The translations under genes were made by a program, and so were the position numbers. From assembly GCA_964583825.1 (NCBI GenBank), contig CAZOXM010000013.1:1-64000 (forward strand): a DNA stretch of 64,000 nucleotides. Reading direction: 5' to 3'. A model generated the notes under the pieces. It did no database searches. It was not told the DNA's origin and saw nothing but the letters and a program-made list of their open reading frames with translations. Source of the stretch: GCA-1730015 sp964583825 (GTDB taxonomy: Bacteria; Pseudomonadota; Gammaproteobacteria; Granulosicoccales; Granulosicoccaceae). Each line of letters begins with the position of its first letter. Positions within the stretch are counted from its first letter, which is position 1. Of this stretch, positions 53,687 to 60,910 are shown piece after piece.

Positions 53687-54715
53687 ATGGGTCAGAGTCA
53701 ATTAGCTGAGTGGTCAGAAGAAAGTGAAGAGCGGGTTTGTTCGCCCGACACGCGTGATGAAGATGTGGTGGACAGCGTCGACGAGGATAGTCAGGACGAA
53801 GAGGAAACAGAGGAAAGTTTCACCGAGCAGCTGAACCGGACCCGAAGTCGTTCCCCCAGTAACAAGGCTCGTTCGCGGGATATGGACGCCACGCGTCTGT
53901 ACTTAAAAGAAATCGAGCATTCTCCGCTGCTGACAGCGGATGAGGAAAAGCACTACACCCGTCTGGCGCAGAAAGGCGACGAAAAAGCGCGCGCCAAAAT
54001 GATCGAGTGCAATCTGCGCCTGGTCGTAAAAATCGCCAGAAGATACCTGAACCGCGGGCTCACCCTGCTTGACCTGATTGAAGAGGGCAACCTGGGCCTG
54101 ATTCACTCAGTGGAAAAGTTTGATCCGGAGCGTGGTTTCCGCTTCTCGACCTACGCCACCTGGTGGATTCGTCAGACCATCGAAAGAGCGCTGATGAACC
54201 AGACGCGTACCATTCGCCTGCCAATTCACGTGGTAAAAGAGATGAACGTGTATCTCAAGGCGGAGCGACGTCTGCAGCAGACCATGGACCACGAGCCCAC
54301 GGCGGAAGACATCGCCGCAGAATGCGACAAGCCAGTTGCCGATGTAAAGCGACTGCTTGGTCTGCGCGACCGGGTCAGCTCTGTCGATGTGGCGATGGGT
54401 CCCGATGGGGATCGTCCGCTGCTCGATATCATCCCCGACGAAAACAATCCGGATCCTGCGCATAAACTGCAGGACGACAACATCAACAAGCAAATCAACT
54501 CATGGCTGATGAAGCTTGAAAGCAAGCATCGCGAAGTAGTGGTGCGCCGTTTCGGACTGCACGGCTATGAGCGCACCACGCTGGAAGATGTTGGCAAAGA
54601 GCTCGGTGTAACCCGTGAGAGAGTCCGGCAAATTCAAATGGAAGCGTTGAAAAAGCTTCGTCGAATACTTGAAGGTTCAGGGTTTACCTGGGAATCACTG
54701 CTCGAAGGGCAGTAG
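53687..54715 (+). CDS. rpoS: RNA polymerase sigma factor RpoS
   Basis: A 342-residue stationary-phase/general-stress sigma factor. An acidic N-terminal tail (about residues 1-45) is followed by region 1.2 (TRLYLKEIEHSPLLTADEE), region 2 (LTLLDLIEEGNLGLIHSVEKFD... with FSTYATWWIRQTIERAL), region 3 and region 4 (TLEDVGKELGVTRERVRQIQMEALKKLRRIL). The ATG follows a GGAG site 6 nt upstream. It ends the surE-pcm-nlpD-rpoS block and lacks any anti-sigma gene nearby. Confidence 0.97.
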   Translation: MGQSQLAEWSEESEERVCSPDTRDEDVVDSVDEDSQDEEETEESFTEQLNRTRSRSPSNKARSRDMDATRLYLKEIEHSPLLTADEEKHYTRLAQKGDEKARAKMIECNLRLVVKIARRYLNRGLTLLDLIEEGNLGLIHSVEKFDPERGFRFSTYATWWIRQTIERALMNQTRTIRLPIHVVKEMNVYLKAERRLQQTMDHEPTAEDIAAECDKPVADVKRLLGLRDRVSSVDVAMGPDGDRPLLDIIPDENNPDPAHKLQDDNINKQINSWLMKLESKHREVVVRRFGLHGYERTTLEDVGKELGVTRERVRQIQMEALKKLRRILEGSGFTWESLLEGQ

Positions 54716-54728
54716 GCCACTGCGATGA

Positions 54729-54758
54729 GGGAACGGGAGTCTGCCAGCTTCCGTTCCC
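54729..54758 (+). terminator. hairpin after rpoS
   Basis: GGGAACGG (54729-54736) pairs with CCGTTCCC (54751-54758), 13 bp after the rpoS stop. There is no T tract, so it may be a factor-dependent terminator or stabilising stem. Confidence 0.5.
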
Positions 54759-54826
54759 ACCGCACCCCAAGTCTGACACGCATGACAAATAATTGACGCG
54801 ATGAGTCGTGCGATTGACGCTGAGCG

Positions 54827-55012
54827 TCAAACCAGCTGAATCAAAATCCAGACAAACAGCAACACTCCACCCAGCAGCAGGGCCGCCGTGGTCCAGTCAC
54901 TCGAACTGCCACGCGGCCCGTTTTCGATCCATTCCTTAGCCGTCGGCCAAAGACGCCAGGCGAGAAACAAAAGCATCCCCGCCATCGCAAGACCACCGAT
55001 CGTTCCCATCAT
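54827..55012 (-). CDS. small two-span membrane protein
   Basis: A 61-residue protein with two hydrophobic segments (residues about 5-20 and 41-60) joined by a polar loop with PRGSSSD. No family is recognised, but the start has a ribosome-binding site (GGTGA, 6 nt upstream) and the reading frame is clean. It lies downstream of the Bax-inhibitor gene across the strong terminator at 55040, so it probably has its own promoter. Confidence 0.5.
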   Translation of the reverse strand: MMGTIGGLAMAGMLLFLAWRLWPTAKEWIENGPRGSSSDWTTAALLLGGVLLFVWILIQLV

Positions 55013-55034
55013 TTATCGTCACCCTTTTTCAGAC

Positions 55035-55064
55035 AAAAAAAAGCCCCGGACTTGCCGGGGCTTT
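55035..55064 (-). terminator. intrinsic terminator of Bax-inhibitor-1 gene
   Basis: The stem AAAGCCCCGG with CCGGGGCTTT (55040-55049 / 55055-55064, 5-nt loop) is followed on the minus strand by a run of eight T. It sits 20 bp after the stop of the minus-strand gene at 55085, an ideal intrinsic terminator. Confidence 0.9.
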
Positions 55065-55084
55065 GCATTTCACAAAACCAGCGA

Positions 55085-55756
55085 TTAGTCGTCGCCACCC
55101 ATGCCCAGTAAGAACAGCAGGCTCTGGAAGATGTTGTAAATCGACAGGTACAGCCCGACCGTCGCCATCACATAGTTGGTCTCGCCGCCGTTCACGATGC
55201 GGCTGGTGTCGAACAGGATGAAGCCACTCATCAGCAGAATGATCACTGCGGAAAGCGCAATGTGGGCCGCAGGGATATTAATGCCGAAAAAGCTCAGACC
55301 GAACAGGGCGACCATCGCCAGCACTGCGACCATCAGTCCGGCAAACAGGAACCCGCCAAGAAATGAAAAGTCTTTCTTGCTGGTCAGGGCATACGCGGAC
55401 AGGCCCAGAAAAATCACCCCGGTGCCGCCTAACGCTGTACCAACCAGGCTGGTACCGTTGGCGGTGGCCAGGTAGTGATTCAGCATCGGACCGAGGCCGA
55501 GGCCCAGCAGGCCGGTGACTGCGAAAACCACAAGAATGCCCTTCGAATCGTTCGCCACCTTGGGCAGTACGAAAAACAGCAGTCCCATCGCTGCCAGAGA
55601 GCAGATCAGTGAAATGCCGTGCGGCAGGCGCAGAAAGTAGGAAACGCCGGCGGTGAATGCACTGAACAACAGTGTCATTGCCAGCAGGCGGTAAGTATCT
55701 CTAAGTACCTTGTTGGTAGTTAGTTCGCTTGCGCGATCAACCGTTTGGATTGCCAA
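55085..55756 (-). CDS. Bax inhibitor-1 / YccA family membrane protein
   Basis: A 223-residue inner-membrane protein with seven hydrophobic segments and the family's conserved end: FDTSRIVNGGETNYVMATVGLYLSIYNIFQ, of which DTSRI and NYVMATVGLYL are the key blocks. Relatives affect membrane-protease FtsH activity or calcium leak. The start appears to be TTG at 55756, which has a GGAG site 7 nt upstream. A canonical terminator follows the gene. Confidence 0.9.
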   Translation of the reverse strand: MAIQTVDRASELTTNKVLRDTYRLLAMTLLFSAFTAGVSYFLRLPHGISLICSLAAMGLLFFVLPKVANDSKGILVVFAVTGLLGLGLGPMLNHYLATANGTSLVGTALGGTGVIFLGLSAYALTSKKDFSFLGGFLFAGLMVAVLAMVALFGLSFFGINIPAAHIALSAVIILLMSGFILFDTSRIVNGGETNYVMATVGLYLSIYNIFQSLLFLLGMGGDD

Positions 55757-55942
55757 TGTAAGCTCCGTATCTTCAGTGTTTAAAAAAAATATGTAGACGA
55801 TTCAACTGTATAGCTGAACCCGTGAGGTAACAATAGGGTTTGCGTGACCAAATTTCAATGCCATTGTCTCTCGAAAACGTGGCATTTAATGCACCATTTC
55901 AGTATTATGCGCGCTTGCATGAATGCTGAATCACGCATCTCC

Positions 55943-56032
55943 GGAGAGGTGGCAGAGTGGTCGAATGCGGCGGTCTTGAAAACCGTTGATGGTTTATCCC
56001 ATCCGGGGGTTCGAATCCCTCCCTCTCCGCCA
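55943..56032 (+). tRNA. tRNA-Ser (anticodon TGA)
   Basis: A 90-nt class II tRNA with a long variable arm. The acceptor stem GGAGAGG pairs with CCTCTCC, the discriminator is G and CCA is encoded. Anticodon TGA is at 55977-55979 in the loop CTTGAAA. It reads UCA-type Ser codons. The accessory region with a repeat, VapBC and conflict genes begins shortly after its 3' end. Confidence 0.97.
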
Positions 56033-56270
56033 TTGTTGTTCATAAAAGCTGGTTTTAAAAGCAAAAACCGTCAGTCGTCGATACCAGTCTGCGGGCAAAA
56101 CCTCTTCATCTGGAGCCCTGCATTCCAGATTCCTGCCCCGAAAACCCCGTTCCCCGCCAGCATCCACCAATGTAATACTTTCCCCGGCCAGCTAGGGTTG
56201 CGATCCTTCGGCAGGGTAGACAGCAAGATTTTTCCTTGCATTCAGTAAGTTAAAGTTTGATGTTCCGATG

Positions 56271-56418
56271 CTAGCAGGCTGTTGAAAAACTATTACGCTA
56301 GCTCTGACGTCGTTAAATTTTCCCTCAAAATGCTCATTTATACCCCATAAACTGCGCTTTTTCGGTCAAATTTGCCTAGTCAGAGCGTCGCTCATAACGT
56401 TTTTCAACAGCCTGCTAG
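56271..56418 (+). repeat. palindromic CTAG-ended repeat, copy D
   Basis: A 148-bp copy with a perfect 20-bp terminal inverted repeat, CTAGCAGGCTGTTGAAAAAC. Its inner arms are GCTCTGAC / GTCAGAGC where other copies have GGTCTGAG / CTCAGACC, so both sides changed together. It is inserted between tRNA-Ser and vapBC. The 230 bp between the tRNA and this repeat hold no gene I can support. Confidence 0.95.
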
Positions 56419-56467
56419 CTGTAAAAAGGGGCTGTCATTGTAGTTCTGGATCTCAAGGCCTTTGTGT

Positions 56468-56505
56468 TTGAACGTTCTCCAGTTTGCCATATACTTGGTG
56501 TATAT
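56468..56505 (+). promoter_or_regulatory. vapBC promoter and operator
   Basis: A -35 TTGAAC (56468-56473) and -10 TATACT (56490-56495) are 16 bp apart. Overlapping the -10 is an inverted repeat ATATAC-5-GTATAT (56489-56505), the kind of site VapB-VapC complexes bind to repress their own promoter. The antitoxin start follows at 56527 with AGGAG 9 nt upstream. Confidence 0.75.
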
Positions 56506-56526
56506 AGCTAATCCAGGAGTGATACT

Positions 56527-56760
56527 GTGGCAAAGGGTTCAATATTCACAAACAATCGTACACAAGCTGTTCGACTACCGGCCGAGACTCGATTTCCGGA
56601 TGACGTAAAGCATGTCAATGTGCGAGTTGTCGGCAAGGATCGGATTCTCTCGCCAGTAGAAAACACGTGGGATAGTTTCTTTCAGTCACAGGATACTGTT
56701 AGCGACGATTTTATGGTTGAGCGTGCAGATCAAACCCAGTCAGACCGTGAAGCGCTGTGA
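56527..56760 (+). CDS. vapB: VapB antitoxin
   Basis: A 77-residue AbrB/SpoVT-type antitoxin: AKGSIFTNNRTQAVRLPAET at the N terminus is the swapped-hairpin DNA-binding domain, and the acidic C-terminal tail would occlude the toxin. GTG start. It neutralises the next gene product and probably autoregulates the operon with it. The stop overlaps the vapC start region (TGATG). Confidence 0.9.
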   Translation: MAKGSIFTNNRTQAVRLPAETRFPDDVKHVNVRVVGKDRILSPVENTWDSFFQSQDTVSDDFMVERADQTQSDREAL

Positions 56761-57161
56761 TGCAGCTTAAGTATCTGCTGGATACCAATACAGCAATCAC
56801 TGTGATCAAGCGTCGGCCCAGTGAAATATTGGATCGTTTTAATCAACATGCCGGACAATTGTGTTTGAGTGTTATCAGTCAGGCAGAACTCATGCATGGC
56901 GCTGAAAAGAGCGCGGCAAGGGAAAGAAACTTCCGGGTGTTGGAAGATTTTCTGTCACGACTTGAAGTGCTTGACTATGGACAGAAAGCCGCGGCGCACT
57001 ATGGTGAGATCCGATCCGAGCTGGAAAAGAAGGGAACGCCTATCGGTGTAAACGATCTGCACATTGCCGGGCATGCAAGAAGTGAAGGCTTGACCGTAGT
57101 GACCAATAATGAAAAAGAGTTCACTCGTGTGTCCGGTTTGAGGGTGGAGAATTGGTTGTGA
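56760..57161 (+). CDS. vapC: VapC toxin (PIN-domain RNase)
   Basis: A 133-residue PIN-domain ribonuclease. The acidic residues of the active site are visible: Asp in KYLLDTNTAI, Glu in SVISQAELMHGA and Asp in IGVNDLHIAGHA, with Asn in VVTNNEKEF closing the pocket. VapC toxins usually cut tRNA or rRNA when the antitoxin is lost. The ATG at 56760 overlaps the vapB stop. The next gene, the primase-helicase-nuclease, starts 27 bp later on the same strand, so it may be co-transcribed. Confidence 0.92.
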   Translation: MQLKYLLDTNTAITVIKRRPSEILDRFNQHAGQLCLSVISQAELMHGAEKSAARERNFRVLEDFLSRLEVLDYGQKAAAHYGEIRSELEKKGTPIGVNDLHIAGHARSEGLTVVTNNEKEFTRVSGLRVENWL

Positions 57162-57188
57162 TCTGTTGCACCATGATATTGATGTGCT

Positions 57189-59978
57189 GTGGCAATTCAT
57201 AACAGATCGCCTACATCTGAGAAAATCGCATTATTCCGATCATTATTCAGTGGTCGACAAGATGTCTATCCGGTTCGTTTTGAAAGTCGAAAAACTGGTA
57301 AACAAGGGTACTCTCCAGCATGTGAAAATGAATGGGTTCGTGACGTTTGTGCAAAACCGAAAATAAGCTGCGGTGCTTGTTCTCACCAGAAATTTCCGCC
57401 GATCACTGATGAAGTCATTCATTGGCATCTGTCGGGTGAAGACGTAAGAGGTAATGATTTCGTCGCCGGTGTTTATCCGATGTTACTGGATGAAACTTGC
57501 TCATTTCTTGCCGTCGATATGGATAAATCAAGCTGGCAGGAGGATGTGTCGGCCATCCGGACAACCTGCCATGAATTGAATATTCCGGCGCTGGTAGAAA
57601 GATCTCGATCGGGCAATGGTGCGCATATCTGGATCTTTTTTGAAGGGTCGATTCCAGCGTCGCTGGTTCGCAGACTTGGTACTCACATATTAACCGTCAC
57701 GATGGAGCGGCGACCGGACATCGGGTTGAGTTCGTACGATCGTTTGTTTCCCAATCAGGATACCCTGCCCTCGGGTGGATTCGGTAATTTGATCGCACTT
57801 CCACTTCAGAAAAAAGCACGCGAGGACGGCAACAGTGTTTTTGTAGATGACCGTTTTGCCGTGATACCGGATCAATGGGGTTTGCTGTCAAACGTAGAGC
57901 TTCTTTCGCGAGCCACTGTGGAAGGTATGGTCGAGCGTGCCAGAACGACTGGCAGCGTGATTGATGTCGGTCTGGTTGAAGATAATGCCGACCAACCATG
58001 GACGCTGTTACCATCAAAGCGTCAAATCGACACGCTGCAACTCGGGGCATTGCCTAACCAAATAAAACTAACCGTCGGTAACCAGATTTACATTGATAAA
58101 CAGCAGTTAACACCGGCACTGCGAAATAGGCTGGTCAAGATGGCCGCTTTCCGGAATCCGGAATTTTTTAAAGCGCAGGCAATGCGTCTGCCTGTTTGGG
58201 GTAAGCCCAGTGTCATTAACTGTGCTGAAGACTATCCACTGCATATCGGGTTACCCCGGGGCTGTTACGAGGATGTCGTCTCTTTACTGAATCAGCTGAA
58301 CGTAGAAGTCGAGGTGGAGGATGTCAGAGTTGACGGGGCTGCTATTGATGTTTCCTTTTGTGGAGAGCTTCGACCGCAGCAAAAAGCCGCTCAACGTAAG
58401 CTGTTAAAACACGACACTGGCGTGCTGGACGCGACCACTGCCTTTGGTAAAACCGTTCTGGCCGCCTCCATGATTGCTGCGCGAGGTAGAAATACACTTG
58501 TTCTTGTACATAGAAAGCAGTTGCTTGATCAGTGGGCAGCGAGACTGTCTGAGTTCCTGGATTTACATGGCAGTACGATAGGGCGTATTGGTGGCGGTAA
58601 GAAAAAGCCTGGAGGTTTCATTGATGTGGCTACCGTTCAAAGCCTGGTTCGTAAGGGGGTGGTGAATGACTGTGTGGCTGACTATGGTCATTTGATTGTT
58701 GACGAATGTCATCATCTGTCGGCCAGGAGCTTTGAGTTAGTGGTGCGGGCTGCAAAGGCTAAATACGTCTTGGGGTTGTCTGCGACAGTCACCCGAAAGG
58801 ATGGCCATCATCCAATAATTTTTATGCAATGTGGGCCTGTGCGTCATCGAGTCGATGCTAAGTCCGCAGCAGCCGAGCGATCATTTGAACATACAGTCGT
58901 TGTACGTCCGACAGATTTTCAGCCGGTAACGCCTGCGGAGTCTGATCAACGTTTACAGTTTCAGAATTTATATCGTGAGTTGCTCGCCAGTGACCGTCGC
59001 AATGAGATGATTTGCCGTGATGTGCTTAACAGTGTTCGGGAAGGGCGATCGCCGTTAGTGCTGACAGAGCGTCGCGAGCACATAGAAATACTAAATGAAC
59101 GGCTAAAGAGCGAGGTACAACACAGTATCGTTTTGAAGGGTAATGCTGCAGCGAAACAGGCTAAGGCCACTGCAGCGATGCTGGAAAGTATTCCTTTGAA
59201 CGAGTCGAGGATACTGATCGCCACTGGAAAATATGTCGGTGAAGGATTTGATGACCCGAGGCTGGATACGTTATTTCTTACCTTGCCGATCTCGTGGCGA
59301 GGTACGCTGGCTCAGTATGCCGGTCGCCTTCACCGACAGCATACAGGCAAGGTGGAAGTTCGGGTGTATGACTACGCAGATTTCAATGTACCAATGCTCG
59401 CACGTATGTTTGATAAACGATGTGCCGGATATGAATCTATTGGTTACCGTATCTCATTGCCGGGCAGTGCCGTGCCCGGATGGCCGTCGGAAATTGAACT
59501 GTCTGTGGACCCGAAGTGGAAATCAGACTATGCCTCTACGGTACGCCGTTTGGTAAACGATGGTGTGGATAGGGAGTTGGCAGATCTCTTTGTGCATGTT
59601 GCGAGAGAGTTCGATAAGAATGCGACAGGGGCGGATAGAGCAAGAAGCGCCAGTGAGGCGTTTCTCTATCACAGGTTGCAGTCATTGGATGCGACAGCAG
59701 ATCGGTTTGAGTTGAATGTTGAGTTGCCGATTCCATTTGATGGATGGGGAAACATGGAAGTGGATTTGCTCGACCGGAAGTCCCGGCTGGTGGTAGAGCT
59801 TGATGGCGGGCATCATTTTGCTGATAAGGATGCCTATAGACGCGACAGAAGAAAAGATGCAATGCTGCAGCAACACGGGTATTTTGTATTGCGTTTTCTC
59901 GTTGATGATATAGGCAAACGGCTCGATGAAGTGCTGGATACAATCACCAGAGCAATGGTGTTTTTGTCTGATGAATAG
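57189..59978 (+). CDS. primase-helicase-nuclease fusion (TOTE conflict-system type)
   Basis: A 929-residue protein with three modules. Residues about 1-260 resemble the archaeo-eukaryotic primase domain of TOTE systems: a four-Cys zinc site (C45, C54, C61, C64), DMD catalytic acids (110-112) and a GNGAHIW His (146). Residues about 390-740 are an SF2 helicase with TTAFGKT (416-422), VDECHH (504-509) and QYAGRLHRQH (709-718). The C terminus is a DUF559-type nuclease with VVELDGGHH (868-876). An in-frame stop at 57180 limits the start to GTG at 57189. Defence or conflict role is inferred. Confidence 0.83.
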   Translation: MAIHNRSPTSEKIALFRSLFSGRQDVYPVRFESRKTGKQGYSPACENEWVRDVCAKPKISCGACSHQKFPPITDEVIHWHLSGEDVRGNDFVAGVYPMLLDETCSFLAVDMDKSSWQEDVSAIRTTCHELNIPALVERSRSGNGAHIWIFFEGSIPASLVRRLGTHILTVTMERRPDIGLSSYDRLFPNQDTLPSGGFGNLIALPLQKKAREDGNSVFVDDRFAVIPDQWGLLSNVELLSRATVEGMVERARTTGSVIDVGLVEDNADQPWTLLPSKRQIDTLQLGALPNQIKLTVGNQIYIDKQQLTPALRNRLVKMAAFRNPEFFKAQAMRLPVWGKPSVINCAEDYPLHIGLPRGCYEDVVSLLNQLNVEVEVEDVRVDGAAIDVSFCGELRPQQKAAQRKLLKHDTGVLDATTAFGKTVLAASMIAARGRNTLVLVHRKQLLDQWAARLSEFLDLHGSTIGRIGGGKKKPGGFIDVATVQSLVRKGVVNDCVADYGHLIVDECHHLSARSFELVVRAAKAKYVLGLSATVTRKDGHHPIIFMQCGPVRHRVDAKSAAAERSFEHTVVVRPTDFQPVTPAESDQRLQFQNLYRELLASDRRNEMICRDVLNSVREGRSPLVLTERREHIEILNERLKSEVQHSIVLKGNAAAKQAKATAAMLESIPLNESRILIATGKYVGEGFDDPRLDTLFLTLPISWRGTLAQYAGRLHRQHTGKVEVRVYDYADFNVPMLARMFDKRCAGYESIGYRISLPGSAVPGWPSEIELSVDPKWKSDYASTVRRLVNDGVDRELADLFVHVAREFDKNATGADRARSASEAFLYHRLQSLDATADRFELNVELPIPFDGWGNMEVDLLDRKSRLVVELDGGHHFADKDAYRRDRRKDAMLQQHGYFVLRFLVDDIGKRLDEVLDTITRAMVFLSDE

Positions 59979-60038
59979 TTGATCAATATCGCAATTTATC
60001 CTCCGATGCAGGAGTAAAACGTGGCAGTAAAATAGCGG

Positions 60039-60824
60039 CTACCGATAAAACTCTTCATACTTGTCTGGCGAAAATATGGGCACATTTGGATCTCCGCAGG
60101 TAACTGACATGGTGTACGGGCCGGCCAGGCGCATAAACTGGTCATAGTCTTTAGCGTTGTCAAGCGTCTCCTGTATGTGGTGAAACTTTGCGGCATACAT
60201 TTCCGCAACGGTTTCTTTATGCGCAGGCGGGAAGCAGCGCGGGCCATGGATCAGGAATTTGTCCCCGAGATGGCCGACAATCCGTGCGACAAATAACTCA
60301 CCGCTGTCGTAGTCTGGAACGCTACGAACTGTGTTTATTACTTTGCCAGTGAATAATTCTTTAAAACGAGTGACTTTTTTCGTTGACTGAATTTCTTCGT
60401 ACAGGCCCAGGCGGCTTTTCTTTAGCCGCTTACAAAATGCATCGACGTGTTGTTGTTCGCCGTCCGTTCGTGGAATGTCTGCCATAAACTCGTGAAAGTA
60501 GTCGACCACCATTTTGTCACTGCCACGTTCGACCGGGAAATCACAGAACAGCCAGTTCATCAACATCTGCTCGTCGAAATCATCGTTGATAAAATGTTCT
60601 GCGAGTGCATCATAGGCGCGAGTAACTGCAGGAAACCGTTTCTCTATCACACAGCAATTACCAAAAGTTACCAGATGCAGGTTTAGTCCGTAAAAGATCC
60701 GTGCGCCAATGGGGCCCTTAAATTTTCGGGTCAGTGCCTTGTAGTACTGGCTGAAATTGCGGCACTCTTCGAAAGTCAGGTCGCCGACTTTCAAGCCTGG
60801 AGGTAGTATTGATGTCCAACTCAT
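60039..60824 (-). CDS. unrecognised protein, SNF2-operon partner
   Basis: A 261-residue protein of no family I know. It is mainly helical, with Trp and Phe at regular places (EEFYR at the end, NWLFCDFPVERGS near residue 95), several isolated Cys residues and no signal peptide. It lies 86 bp downstream of the SNF2 helicase on the same strand, so the two are probably one operon. It faces the primase-helicase-nuclease gene, with stops 60 bp apart. No function can be assigned. Confidence 0.6.
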   Translation of the reverse strand: MSWTSILPPGLKVGDLTFEECRNFSQYYKALTRKFKGPIGARIFYGLNLHLVTFGNCCVIEKRFPAVTRAYDALAEHFINDDFDEQMLMNWLFCDFPVERGSDKMVVDYFHEFMADIPRTDGEQQHVDAFCKRLKKSRLGLYEEIQSTKKVTRFKELFTGKVINTVRSVPDYDSGELFVARIVGHLGDKFLIHGPRCFPPAHKETVAEMYAAKFHHIQETLDNAKDYDQFMRLAGPYTMSVTCGDPNVPIFSPDKYEEFYR

Positions 60825-60910
60825 TGATTTGTTTACTCTCCTGTTGAAGTGTTCTGATTAACCCAGTGGCACCAGAGTAGTCTGAGCCTAAACCATACAC
60901 GCATAATGGG

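Noticed and set aside
55855..56064. 69-codon frame opposite tRNA-Ser
   Set aside because: It is antisense to the tRNA; such peptides are a common annotation error.
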